The notes under the pieces are model-generated. The model was not told the DNA's origin and did no database searches. It saw only the letters and a program-made list of their open reading frames with translations. A stretch of 32,189 nt of DNA from an uncultured Mycoplasmatota bacterium (GTDB taxonomy: Bacteria; Bacillota_I; Bacilli_A; RF39; UBA660): NCBI GenBank assembly GCA_900551455.1, contig URVV01000014.1:1-32189 (forward strand). The letters are read 5' to 3'. The position numbers and the translations under genes are program-made. This document shows positions 16,206 to 24,231 of the stretch, one piece after another. Every line of letters begins with the position of its first letter. Position 1 is the stretch's first letter.

Positions 16206-16736
16206 ATGACAAAAAATGATTTATTTTTACAATTAGCTAGATCTGGTGCGAATGGTAGTTCAAAATGGATTAAAGTAACGGAATTTGTAGGACAGTATAC
16301 AGACCTTTCTTTTGGAAATGGTGCCTCTTGGGCAAAAAAGGAATCTACTCTAGTTAAAAAATATATTATTGAATTTGATAAAAGTCTAACTCCAGGAAAT
16401 GGTATAGATGCAATAAGAATTAATGAAATTAATAATGGTAATTTTTTTCAACATATAAAGGCTGAAATTATAAGAACTATATCCTTCGCAGAGATGTGTT
16501 ATTTTAGGAACATCAAAACTGGAGGTGGATCATAAAAACGGAATGAAAAATGAGGCTCGAGTAATGAGAAATGAAGATCAAAAACTAAGTGATTTTCAGT
16601 CATTGAGTAAAGCAGTAAATGATGCTAAAAGACAGTTTTGTAAAGAGTGTATACGTACAGGAGTTAGATATGATGCAAAATGGTTAGGATAGGATATCCT
16701 ATGATGGAATTGCGCATCATATTTGTTGTACGATAG
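16206..16736 (+). pseudogene. Decayed HNH-type restriction endonuclease
   Basis: Reading across frames gives one recognisable protein. The first frame (16206-16490) holds SKWIKVTEFV and FGNGASWAKKESTL. Near 16491 the reading shifts by +1 to CVILGTSKLEVDHKNG and then SDFQSLSKAVNDAKRQFC..C. The DH...N signature and the CxxC resemble HNH nucleases of type II restriction enzymes with this layout, from memory. The second frame ends at a TAG at 16690. There a 5-bp tandem duplication GGATA (16687-16696) breaks the frame; without one copy the text reads LGYP and stays open to a TAG at 16734. No ribosome site precedes the ATG, and no methyltransferase gene is left nearby. The gene is certainly not intact; the family call is moderate. 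Confidence 0.7.
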
Positions 16737-16841
16737 AGTCATAATGTAAGCCTCCATACTAATTTGTTGCTGAACTTTATTAAGTTGAAATCATTACAAA
16801 GAGTTAAAACGTGTAATATGTTTGTGTAGAAATTGTTACCG

Positions 16842-16884
16842 AAAAAATGGCTTAAATTTTGTTCTATAAGGGGGCCATCTTTTT
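16842..16884 (+). terminator. Possible terminator after the nuclease remnant
   Basis: AAAAAATGGC (16842-16851) pairs with GCCATCTTTTTT (16874-16884), leaving a 22-nt loop. Weak but correctly placed downstream of the nuclease remnant. Confidence 0.35.
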
Positions 16885-16912
16885 AAATTCCAAAAAAATT
16901 CATTATTCAATG

Positions 16913-16940
16913 AAAAAGGACTGATAAATTATCAATCCTT
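16913..16940 (-). terminator. Orphan minus-strand terminator
   Basis: A 10-bp stem AAGGATTGAT / ATCAGTCCTT with one wobble pair and a 5-nt loop, followed on the minus strand by TTTTTC. The nearest gene on its right is on the plus strand, so the transcript it once ended appears to be gone. Confidence 0.5.
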
Positions 16941-17070
16941 TAGTCTTACTATGATGCGATACAAGGGCCCATTTTGAACACTTATATTTAAAAGAACAAC
17001 TAATAAATATCAGTTCTATATATAATATAGCATATTTTTATTGTAAAATATACCATTTTGATAAAAATAA

Positions 17071-17079
17071 TGATATAAT
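17071..17079 (+). promoter_or_regulatory. Extended -10 promoter of the 543-aa gene
   Basis: TGATATAAT, 24 bases before the start codon. A TTGATA lies too close (10-bp spacing) to be the -35, so this rests on the extended -10. Confidence 0.6.
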
Positions 17080-17102
17080 AATGTGAGAAAGGTAGTGAAA
17101 TA

Positions 17103-18734
17103 ATGAATCTTCAAGAAAAACTAAAATTAATTCAATATTGTGAATATAAATATGGTGAAAAAAAATGGAATGCAATTGAAACAAAGGATTTTTTTGATTT
17201 TGCTTTCTCTCAACTATTATATGATAATACCTTTAATATAACCAATAGCCAAAAAGAACTACTTTCATACTTCGATTTTGGAGAAATATTTAATAATTTT
17301 GATAACGGATTAACTGATATACAAAGTTTATTATTAAAATTTTTGACAATTAAAAGAGTTAAAGGGCTTGATTTATTATTAAAAGATATGCCATATAATT
17401 TGAAAGAACAATTCTTTTATCAATTATATACTGATTTAAAAAGTAATAATGATAGACCTTTTTGGCTTTCAGAAATTGCATTTTGTATACAAGAGCAAGA
17501 TAAATTGCAATTTATCAATAATATAATTAATATTGCAAATGATAACGAAATTTTATATTTAATCAAAGATTTATATGAGAATAAAAATGACATTGTATTA
17601 ACCAAACTATTGAATAATGAAAGAATTGCAAATGTTGCCATTCAAAAGATTAATGCTCCATTTTTTTATGAAATGTTAGAAGAATTGAATTTATCGAATG
17701 AATTAAAGATTAAAAGAGACAATGAATTGAAAATGATTATAGATAATTATCAATATTATGATATTGGTGATGTAAAAAATGCTTATTGTGATTTATATTT
17801 TCACGATATTTCAAAAAATGTATGCTTAGATATTAAAACGATTATTGATTTTGCAAATGATGATGAATTTTTTAGAAATGAGTATATAGGAGAAATATAT
17901 GATATATTGCGCAACGTATATTCGTTTTTGAATAATGATATGGAGTATTCAAACACAAATATTCAACTACTAAATAATTGTCCATTAAATCATGAAATAA
18001 TATCAAAATGTTATTTAATGTGTCAAAAAAGATTTAAAGATTTAGTCTCACAAAGTATAAATCAAAATATAACATCAAACATAACACCCAAAGCATTAGT
18101 ATCATCATCTGGTAAAGAAGTACAGTTTTATAACATAGAAAATCAAACAAACGCGCAAAAACATATAACTATGCTTGTTAGTACAATTCCGTGCTCTGAA
18201 GATGCAATATCTTTTAAGCAAATTTATTATTCTGATAAAAATGGGGAAATTAAAAATGGTAGAAGAAGTTGTTCTTTAATAAATCAAACAAGATTAACAT
18301 CATTGTTTGGCAAAAAAAACAGTATAACATTTGGCTATGAAGATTTAAGTGGAAGAATAATAACATCAGCAACACTAGGCGATGGAGGAACTGATGGAAA
18401 TGAAAAAAGATTTAGACGACATAGAAAAGTAAGAAAAAGTAGTTATTTATCTGTTGATAGATTTGTTGAGTATACTCAAGATCATACTGAAATAACAGTT
18501 AATATGGGGACAACAGGTGAAGTAATGAAACCTAGTTTTATTTTTATAACTAGAGATACTCCAACTCAATTTGAAATTGATGTAGCTGCCGAATTTGATA
18601 TACCGATTAAATATGTAAACATTGACAAATATGAAAAAGCACCAAATAATCCCTATTTTCCCGAAGACTATGATTATTATTGTTTTGAAAAGAAAACCGT
18701 AACTAGTAACAAAAAAGAAATAAAAATGATATAA
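17103..18734 (+). CDS. 543-aa protein of unknown function in the accessory region
   Basis: I do not recognise this protein. Residues 1-325 are mainly helical and rich in Asn/Asp/Leu, with alternating hydrophobic helices like a repeat scaffold and no TM segment. After a Ser/Asn linker (about 318-337) comes a different C-terminal domain (about 345-530). That has RRSCSLINQTRLTSLFGKK, a glycine-rich loop (ATLGDGGTDGNEKRFRRHRK), and a final strand-helix-strand (SFIFITRDTP...AAEFDIPIKYVNIDKY) that looks Rossmann- or nuclease-like. The ATG at 17103 follows AAAGGTAG, and the gene has its own promoter. It is intact while its neighbours are decayed, and AT-rich even for this genome, which fits recent acquisition or selection. 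A defence or toxin role is only a guess from context. Confidence 0.8.
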   Translation: MNLQEKLKLIQYCEYKYGEKKWNAIETKDFFDFAFSQLLYDNTFNITNSQKELLSYFDFGEIFNNFDNGLTDIQSLLLKFLTIKRVKGLDLLLKDMPYNLKEQFFYQLYTDLKSNNDRPFWLSEIAFCIQEQDKLQFINNIINIANDNEILYLIKDLYENKNDIVLTKLLNNERIANVAIQKINAPFFYEMLEELNLSNELKIKRDNELKMIIDNYQYYDIGDVKNAYCDLYFHDISKNVCLDIKTIIDFANDDEFFRNEYIGEIYDILRNVYSFLNNDMEYSNTNIQLLNNCPLNHEIISKCYLMCQKRFKDLVSQSINQNITSNITPKALVSSSGKEVQFYNIENQTNAQKHITMLVSTIPCSEDAISFKQIYYSDKNGEIKNGRRSCSLINQTRLTSLFGKKNSITFGYEDLSGRIITSATLGDGGTDGNEKRFRRHRKVRKSSYLSVDRFVEYTQDHTEITVNMGTTGEVMKPSFIFITRDTPTQFEIDVAAEFDIPIKYVNIDKYEKAPNNPYFPEDYDYYCFEKKTVTSNKKEIKMI

Positions 18735-18817
18735 AGGTGACTTAATTTTGTATCTCATCATTTACAAATATACAAGACTTACTTTTTCTGAATTTTGTCA
18801 AGACATAGTGAATAATT

Positions 18818-18845
18818 GATTCAATAAAATCTGGTGTGAAGTAAA
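18818..18845 (+). repeat. Left end inverted repeat of the ISL3-like element
   Basis: GATTCAATAAAATCTGGTGT continuing to GTAAA. It matches the right end at 20391-20418 in inverted orientation with a few mismatches. The TAGTGT-type core is like other ISL3-family ends. No 8-bp target duplication is visible. Confidence 0.65.
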
Positions 18846-18979
18846 TTTTTTGTAAAATATTATAATATAAGGGAAAAAGTGTAATTTTTAGTGTTTAAAT
18901 TTTTATATGCATTTTCCCCTTATTTTTTAGTTTTTTTGATGTATTTTGAAAATGTTATTTGGGGTAAAAATTTAATTGA

Positions 18980-20264
18980 TTATGTTGTTATTTTGAAGTC
19001 ATTTTTCTTTCTTACAACTCCACTAATTTTGCCATTAAATATATATAATATTCTGCCTCTAAATAATTCAAAGATTTTATAACCAAATGCAATTCTTTTT
19101 ATTACCTTTATTTTATTATTTATTCCTTCAGTATAACCATTACTGTATCTCTCATCTATAAATGAATTTAATATGTATTCTTTCCATCTAGAAATAGTTT
19201 TTACTGTTTCAATAAATTCTGGTATATTCTTTTCCATACATCTGCTTATCCATTTATTTATTTGTTCTTCAATATTCATTTGATTATAATGATGAATAAT
19301 ATCTATAAACTCTTTTTTTAAGCAGTATCCTTCCATTAAATCACTTGATATTTTTAATATATCTTCTAATATATCAACTGGTAAAATATCCACCATACGA
19401 CCATTTTTATATCTTTTTGTAAATACCCACCAATTTATCTCGTTACTATATTTTCTTAATAAACTTACATTCTTTTTTTGATAATTTATATTCTTTACTT
19501 TTATCTCCATGTAGTTTTTGTAGTCTTATTCTTATATTATTTAGCGCATCCATAATATAAGTGGTATAATGAAATCGGTCAAACAACATACTTTGCCTTA
19601 GGAAACATTGTTTGTGTGACCAATAAGTATGGTTTGTACATATCCCATATTACGAACTCTACAGAATGTCTATTGTTGCAATATGTGAAATATTGTATTA
19701 GACGTTCTTTTTTCTACTTGGTAATATATCTAATACTTTTTTATGTATTGGATCATTTAATATATAGTATCTGCTTTAAATTCATCAAATGATATTACTC
19801 TTGGTAAATTAACAACGTACTTAGGAATAGATGAAACTATATCTAACATTTCGTTTTCTATCGTTATCATTGATACTCTGTTTTTTTCTGCTATATATTT
19901 TAGAGATAGATTATAATTTAATAAATCCCTTCTTATTTGTATCTTTACTTTATTTGATATACTTCCGTTACTTGTATTTATATTTAATTTTCCAGTAAAT
20001 ATCTTATTACAATTATAACAATGATATCTTTTCTTATATATAATCAAATCAACATATGAACCACAACTATCCAAATAAATACTCTTTATTGGTTTTAATT
20101 TGTCGTGTATTGAACTAGTAAGTTTGTTACACACAGGACACCTGACCTTTTGTTTTCTGTTCTCTATGACTACTTCTATTAAATCATTACCCTTTTGATT
20201 AACATTAATTATTTTAACCTCCTTACTATTTAATCCAATTAATTAATAAATAATAATCTTTCAT
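18980..20264 (-). pseudogene. ISL3-family transposase, multiply frameshifted
   Basis: The start is an ATG at 20264 after GAGGAGG, but the frame breaks within ten codons. The second frame carries the ISL3 zinc-finger region (RCPVCNKL, then YHCYNCNKIF), a helix-turn-helix, and the first catalytic segment (VISFDEFKADT), and ends at a TAA at 19757. A middle stretch (19511-19757) can still be read as NRHSVEFVIWDMYKPYLL and DRFHYTTYIMDALN, with a frame change at the DRFHY aspartate. The last frame (18980-19510) holds WKEYILNSF and the third catalytic site in YSNGYTEGINNKIKVIKR. At least four frame breaks are visible, so it cannot make an active enzyme. Family assignment is firm. Confidence 0.9.
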
Positions 20265-20316
20265 TCAATTACCTCCTCTTACAATTATTATTTACTTTAT
20301 AATAACACGTGAAAAA

Positions 20317-20334
20317 AGATGACAATTGTCATCT
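20317..20334 (-). terminator. Palindromic terminator upstream of the transposase
   Basis: A perfect 18-bp palindrome AGATGACAATTGTCATCT, followed on the minus strand by TTTTTT. It lies between the IS right end and the transposase, and would stop transcripts from xseB/tRNA-Thr running into the transposase. Confidence 0.7.
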
Positions 20335-20390
20335 CAATTCCACACTAAATTTTATTGCTTTGTAAAATTAAACATTAAATAATTTTCAAT

Positions 20391-20418
20391 TTTACTCTAC
20401 ACTAGATTTTATTGAACC
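20391..20418 (-). repeat. Right end inverted repeat of the ISL3-like element
   Basis: On the minus strand GGTTCAATAAAATCTAGTGT continuing to GTAAA; inverted partner of 18818-18845. Confidence 0.65.
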
Positions 20419-20432
20419 TATTTATTATTTAT

Positions 20433-20456
20433 TAGTAAAGTTGAAACAAAATTCAA
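20433..20456 (-). terminator. Possible weak terminator after tRNA-Thr
   Basis: On the minus strand GTTGAA / TTCAAC with a 6-base loop, followed by TTTACT. It begins about 15 bases after the tRNA end. Stem and tail are both short. Confidence 0.4.
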
Positions 20457-20469
20457 CCAGATTCTTCAA

Positions 20470-20545
20470 TGGTGCCGAAAACAGGACTTGAACCCGCAAC
20501 CTACTGATTACGATTCAGTTGCTCTACCTATTGAGCTATTTCGGC
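20470..20545 (-). tRNA. tRNA-Thr (anticodon CGU)
   Basis: 76 bases including an encoded CCA. The acceptor stem GCCGAAA pairs with TTTCGGC, with discriminator A. The D arm has GCTC/GAGC, the anticodon stem is ACTGA/TCAGT with loop ATCGTAA, giving anticodon CGT (reads ACG), and the T arm is GCGGG-TTCAAGT-CCTGT. It starts 11 bases after the xseB stop, so it may share the xse transcript. The accessory region lies on its 3' side, the usual side for tRNA-targeting elements, but I see no second copy of its 3' end in the window. Confidence 0.97.
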
Positions 20546-20556
20546 ATAAAGAGAAG

Positions 20557-20790
20557 TTATTCTTCTACTTTGAATTCTTCTAAGGTGCCATTCTCTTTTA
20601 AGATTTTATTAACTTTTTCTGTGGCTTTGTTTAATTTATCTGAACATTCTTTAGCTAATTTCATTGCTTTAGTATATTTGTCGATGGCTTCATCAAGATT
20701 TACCTCGCCACTTTCTAGTTCTTTTACAATATCTTCTAACTCTCTGATTTTATTTTCAAAATTATTTTCATTTTTTTCTTTATTTTCCAT
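20557..20790 (-). CDS. xseB: Exodeoxyribonuclease VII small subunit
   Basis: 77 residues, the normal length. It forms the helical-hairpin small subunit that binds several copies to each XseA in the nuclease complex that degrades single-stranded DNA. The family pattern is clear: an N-terminal lysine/glutamate helix, then FENKIRELEDIVKELESGEVNLDEAIDKY, then a second helix. Its start overlaps the 3' end of xseA by 11 bases, so the two are coupled. tRNA-Thr follows immediately. Confidence 0.95.
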   Translation of the reverse strand: MENKEKNENNFENKIRELEDIVKELESGEVNLDEAIDKYTKAMKLAKECSDKLNKATEKVNKILKENGTLEEFKVEE

Positions 20791-22051
20791 CTTTTACCTC
20801 CATAACTAGGGCATCTATGATACCATTTTTAATATTTATATTAATTATATCATCTTTCTTGATTTCTTTTATTGAAGATACAACTTTATTATTTGATTTA
20901 ACTATTGCGTAACCCCTAGCTAAAGTGTTCATTGGGTTTAAAACTTCTAATTTATTAATTAGGTGTTTTAAGTTCTGGGTTTTAAATTTGTATAGAATAT
21001 CAGGATTTGTAAGAATATAACTGCTTGTTACTTTGAATAGTCTAATTTTTGTATTATCAAGAATTATTTTCATTTCTTTGTTTAATCTATCTATTAAAAA
21101 GTCTAAATTTTGTTCTTTTATTTCATACATTGCAGTAGGCTTTTTTAGAACGTAACTATTAATTAGACTGCTTAATTTTTGTTTATCTGTTTCTATATAA
21201 CCGTTAATGCTTATGGTACTACGGTTAACAACGTTTTCAAGATATGTTTTGATAGTTTCTATGTTTGGTACAGCTAATTCGGCAGCAGCGGTTGGAGTTG
21301 GGGCTCTTAAATCAGCAACAAAATCGGCAATTGTGAAATCTATTTCGTGACCGACAGCACTAATTATTGGAACTTTTGAATTGTATATTGCTCTGGCAAC
21401 AATTTCTTCGTTGAAAGGCCATAAATCTTCGATTGACCCACCGCCACGACCTACTATTAAGGTATCAATATCAAAGGTATTAGCTATTTCTATCTTTTTT
21501 ACTATGTCTTTGGCAGCATCTGCGCCTTGAACTAATGATGGAAAAAGAATAGTTTCACATATTGGAAATCTTCTTTTAATTGTTGTTAAGATATCTCTAA
21601 TTGCTGCACCGGTGCTGGCTGTTACAATGCCAATTTTTTTAGGTACTTTGGGAATTTTCTTCTTGTGTTCTTGACTAAACAAACCTTCTGCCGCTAATTT
21701 CTTTTTTAGTTTTTCAAACTCTATATAAAGGTTTCCTAAACCATCTTGACTCATTTCTTCAACGTATATTTGGTATGAGCCAGTAGCTTCGTAGATGGAT
21801 ACTTTTCCTCTTACTAAGACTTTCATACCATCTGCTGGTAGAAAACTTAACATACTTGCTTTATATGAAAACATTACGGCATTTATTCGGCTGGTTTCAT
21901 CTTTTAGAGTAAAATAGAAATGTCCTCTGGTATGGGCTTTAAAATTTGATATTTCACCTTTTAAATAAACATCTTTTAAATTGTTATCATTATCAAATAG
22001 TTTTTTTAAATAATTATTTAATGCTCCGATTGTTATATATTGAACATCCAT
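20780..22051 (-). CDS. xseA: Exodeoxyribonuclease VII large subunit
   Basis: Catalytic subunit of exonuclease VII, which cuts single-stranded DNA from both ends into oligonucleotides. 423 residues. An N-terminal OB-fold (about 1-100, with TRGHFYFTLKDE) is followed by the catalytic domain (KIGIVTASTGAAIRDI, GRGGGSIEDLWPFN, SAVGHEIDFTIADFVADLRA) and a C-terminal coiled coil that carries XseB. It lies 11 bases after nusB and overlaps xseB. Confidence 0.96.
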   Translation of the reverse strand: MDVQYITIGALNNYLKKLFDNDNNLKDVYLKGEISNFKAHTRGHFYFTLKDETSRINAVMFSYKASMLSFLPADGMKVLVRGKVSIYEATGSYQIYVEEMSQDGLGNLYIEFEKLKKKLAAEGLFSQEHKKKIPKVPKKIGIVTASTGAAIRDILTTIKRRFPICETILFPSLVQGADAAKDIVKKIEIANTFDIDTLIVGRGGGSIEDLWPFNEEIVARAIYNSKVPIISAVGHEIDFTIADFVADLRAPTPTAAAELAVPNIETIKTYLENVVNRSTISINGYIETDKQKLSSLINSYVLKKPTAMYEIKEQNLDFLIDRLNKEMKIILDNTKIRLFKVTSSYILTNPDILYKFKTQNLKHLINKLEVLNPMNTLARGYAIVKSNNKVVSSIKEIKKDDIININIKNGIIDALVMEVKDGK

Positions 22052-22062
22052 ATAACACCTAC

Positions 22063-22464
22063 TTACTTATTATTTTTACTATGATAAACCTTGTCCAATA
22101 CCCCATTAATCATTTTGGATACTTTATCATCAGAATACTCTTTACTTAGTTCAATAGCCTCGTTGATACAGGCAATATCAGGTGTATCTGTTTTAAGTAT
22201 CTCATAAATACCCATTCTTAAAATTGCTTGATCTGTATAACCTAATCTAGATATATTCCAGTTTTCAAGAAAGCTATTAGCTAATTCATCGATTTTTTCA
22301 ATATTGTCTAAAACTCCGAAAACAATTGATTCAATAAATTTATTTTTTTCTTCTAATTGTTCATTAATAATATCATTTATATCATAATTAATATTATTGT
22401 TTTTATATAAAAATGCTTGATATAGAATAGTCATTATTTTGTATCTTTGTTCGTGTCTTGTCAT
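22063..22464 (-). CDS. nusB: Transcription antitermination factor NusB
   Basis: 133-residue all-helical RNA-binding protein that with NusE/S10 binds boxA in rRNA leaders and suppresses early termination. The family features are the RHEQRYKIMTILYQ start, the central helices, and the C-terminal SRLGYTDQAILRMGIYEILKT, CINEAIELSKEYSDDKVSKMINGVLDKV. The ATG at 22464 follows AGGTGAT. It is the first gene of nusB-xseA-xseB, a common arrangement in Firmicutes. Confidence 0.95.
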   Translation of the reverse strand: MTRHEQRYKIMTILYQAFLYKNNNINYDINDIINEQLEEKNKFIESIVFGVLDNIEKIDELANSFLENWNISRLGYTDQAILRMGIYEILKTDTPDIACINEAIELSKEYSDDKVSKMINGVLDKVYHSKNNK

Positions 22465-22485
22465 ATTATCACCTGTTCCTTAATA

Positions 22486-22514
22486 ATAATAACACAAAAT
22501 TAACTATTTGTCAT
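22486..22514 (-). promoter_or_regulatory. Promoter of nusB-xseA-xseB
   Basis: Minus strand ATGACA (22514-22509), a 17-bp spacer, then TATTAT (22491-22486) with an extended TG. About 21 bases before the nusB start. Confidence 0.65.
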
Positions 22515-22545
22515 AAAATTTACTTAAAATTTATTTTTTTTGAAA

Positions 22546-22580
22546 AAAGAGTGTTGATTTTTTTTCAGCACTCTTTAATC
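22546..22580 (-). terminator. Terminator of the parC-prepilin run
   Basis: Stem AAAGAGTG / CACTCTTT, extended by a TGA/TCA pair after one mismatch, with an A-rich loop, then TTTTTTC on the minus strand. Confidence 0.85.
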
Positions 22581-22594
22581 TTTTTTATGTTTTA

Positions 22595-22942
22595 TTAATT
22601 ACAGCTATTAACTATTTCTAAATTCTTTAATTTGTGGTTTTTATTTCTTGTTATTTCAATACTTTTGTTACGCATTTCTTGCTCATTCATTTCTGCTAAA
22701 TACTTTTTTTCTATTAACTCGGTTACGGGAATACATATAGTATTTTTTTCTTCCCAGATACTTGGGTTTTCTGTAATATATTTTTTAGCAGATTCTTTTA
22801 CTTCACCAGTAGTTACATTTCTTATTTTAGATATTGCTGTTGAAGATGATTTTACTGATACGGTTATTCCCAATAGTAGAATAATTCCAAGTAATGCAGT
22901 ATAACCAATTAATTCGGTTAAACCAAAGCCTTTGTTATTCAT
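22595..22942 (-). CDS. Type IV prepilin-like protein
   Basis: 115 residues with a class III signal: a short leader ending in Gly, then FGLTELIGY, so cleavage would give N-terminal Phe with Glu at +5. It is followed by one long hydrophobic helix (about 9-30) and a small soluble domain. Two cysteines (NTICIP and the C-terminal VNSCN) could form the disulfide loop common in type IV pilins. No prepilin peptidase, assembly ATPase or platform gene lies in the window, so partners must be elsewhere. The ATG lies just after the hydrogenase stop, with the GGGGGA ribosome site inside the hydrogenase 3' end. Likely roles are a minor pilin or a com-type pseudopilin. Confidence 0.85.
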   Translation of the reverse strand: MNNKGFGLTELIGYTALLGIILLLGITVSVKSSSTAISKIRNVTTGEVKESAKKYITENPSIWEEKNTICIPVTELIEKKYLAEMNEQEMRNKSIEITRNKNHKLKNLEIVNSCN

Positions 22943-22944
22943 TT

Positions 22945-24231
22945 TTATTCCCCCTTTGTATGCAATAGTTCGATGGCTTTATCGCTGTTTGGTTTTGACA
23001 GTAATTCTTTATATAGTTTTTTTATTTGAGGATTTTCATAGCTATTTCTTCTTTTGACATTTTTATCTTTTTTGTAGATAGCTTTGCTTCTTAATCCTTT
23101 GTATGTGTTAGTTATTTTAAAGTTTTTTGGGCCTCCACCACCGGCAATACAGCCTCCATCACATGCCATCACTTCAATTATATCATATTTTATATCATTT
23201 TGGCAAATTTGGTTAAATAATCTTGGAATGTCTCCGGTGCCATTTACTACGGCTATTCTTATTTCTTTGTCTTTTATTTTGATAGTGGCTTCTTTAATAT
23301 CATCTAATCCTCTTAAGATTTCAAAGTTTAATAATTTTTTAGGGGGACTTTTATAAGTTAGTTTGTGATAGAGGTATCTTGTCATTGCTTCGGCAACGCC
23401 ACCGCTTGCTCCGAAGATTACTCCGGAGGAGGTACCGGTTAAATTATCAAAACGTAGAGGTTTCATTTTTCTAAAGTCTATTTTGCTTTCTTTAATCCAA
23501 GTACATAGTTCTCTTACGGTAATAGCATAATCGACGTCGTCTGTTTTAGTTATTTCGTATTTTTTAGCTGTACAGGGAACAATGGCTACGACTTTAATTT
23601 TGCTTTTATCAAGTTTATTTTTAGGGGCTAGATAATTCTTTATGATTGATCCACACATTAAGATTGGACTTTTGGTAGTAGATAAGTTTTTTTGATATTC
23701 GGGATAGAATAGTTTTAGATATTCTACCCATGAAGGACAGCAACTTGTAAACATAGGAAGTTTTTCTTGGTTATTTATTCTTGTAATTAATTCATTGGCT
23801 TCTTCGACGATGGTTAAATCGGCTCCGAAGGAGGTGTCTACGACGTAGGTTACACCCATTTTTTTAAGACTGGAAATAATTTTTCCAATAACATTTTTTC
23901 CTGGTTTATAACCAAAACTATCTCCTACTAGAAATCTTGTAGCAGGAGCTATTTGGCAAATAATTGTGTATCCTGATTTGATATCGGCAATTATTTTTTT
24001 ATAATCAGGAAATTCTTTAATACAATTATTGGGACATACTAAGGAGCATTGTCCGCAGTATATGCATCTTGGATGGGGACTTTTGGCCATATCGTAGTGA
24101 CCATATACTCCTATCCTAAAATTACAGATACCTTTACAAGCTCCACAGTTAGTGCATTTATCTTCTTCTCGATATAGGCATTTGTTATCTTTGAATATTG
24201 GTACTCTATTTATATATTCACTTTTTTTCAT
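22945..24231 (-). CDS. [FeFe] hydrogenase, ferredoxin-type
   Basis: 428 residues. Two [4Fe-4S] motifs come first (CTNCGACKGIC and CIYCGQCSLVC, about 26-70), then the H-cluster domain. The three signatures are TSCCPSW (162-168), VPCTAKKYE (normally MPC) and EVMACDGGCIAGGG. The four cluster cysteines are C165, C220, C357 and C361, and the proton-relay cysteine C164 is present. It should be cytoplasmic and disposes of fermentation electrons from ferredoxin as H2. The Met-to-Val change next to the second ligand alters a side chain near the diiron site. No maturation genes (hydE, F, G) lie in the window. It overlaps the end of galE by 14 bases. Sensory or group-B-like hydrogenases are possible alternatives. 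Confidence 0.9.
   Translation of the reverse strand: MKKSEYINRVPIFKDNKCLYREEDKCTNCGACKGICNFRIGVYGHYDMAKSPHPRCIYCGQCSLVCPNNCIKEFPDYKKIIADIKSGYTIICQIAPATRFLVGDSFGYKPGKNVIGKIISSLKKMGVTYVVDTSFGADLTIVEEANELITRINNQEKLPMFTSCCPSWVEYLKLFYPEYQKNLSTTKSPILMCGSIIKNYLAPKNKLDKSKIKVVAIVPCTAKKYEITKTDDVDYAITVRELCTWIKESKIDFRKMKPLRFDNLTGTSSGVIFGASGGVAEAMTRYLYHKLTYKSPPKKLLNFEILRGLDDIKEATIKIKDKEIRIAVVNGTGDIPRLFNQICQNDIKYDIIEVMACDGGCIAGGGGPKNFKITNTYKGLRSKAIYKKDKNVKRRNSYENPQIKKLYKELLSKPNSDKAIELLHTKGE

Larger units (their letters stand above)
16737..17102. other. Noncoding gap with terminator-like hairpins
   Basis: About 365 bases with no gene I can support. It holds a plus-strand terminator-like hairpin (16842-16884), a minus-oriented terminator (16913-16940), a GGGCCC-containing stretch near 16966, and an AT-rich end with the promoter of the next gene. 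The minus-oriented terminator has no minus-strand gene to serve, which suggests a deletion or insertion here. Confidence 0.5.
18818..20418 (-). mobile_element. Decayed ISL3-family insertion sequence
   Basis: About 1.6 kb bounded by imperfect inverted repeats and containing one frameshifted ISL3-type transposase on the minus strand. A second copy of the end motif (CAATAAAATTTAGTGTGGAA, minus strand, starting at 20357) lies 57 bp inside the right end. The flanking 8-mers (18810-18817 and 20419-20426) do not match, so the target duplication is lost, or the ends are off by a few bases, or one side was rearranged. The element lies directly downstream of tRNA-Thr. Confidence 0.75.

Noticed and set aside
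20470..20545. tRNA 3' end as an att site with a direct repeat across the island
   Set aside because: I found no second copy of the tRNA 3' end near 16.1 kb or elsewhere in the window.
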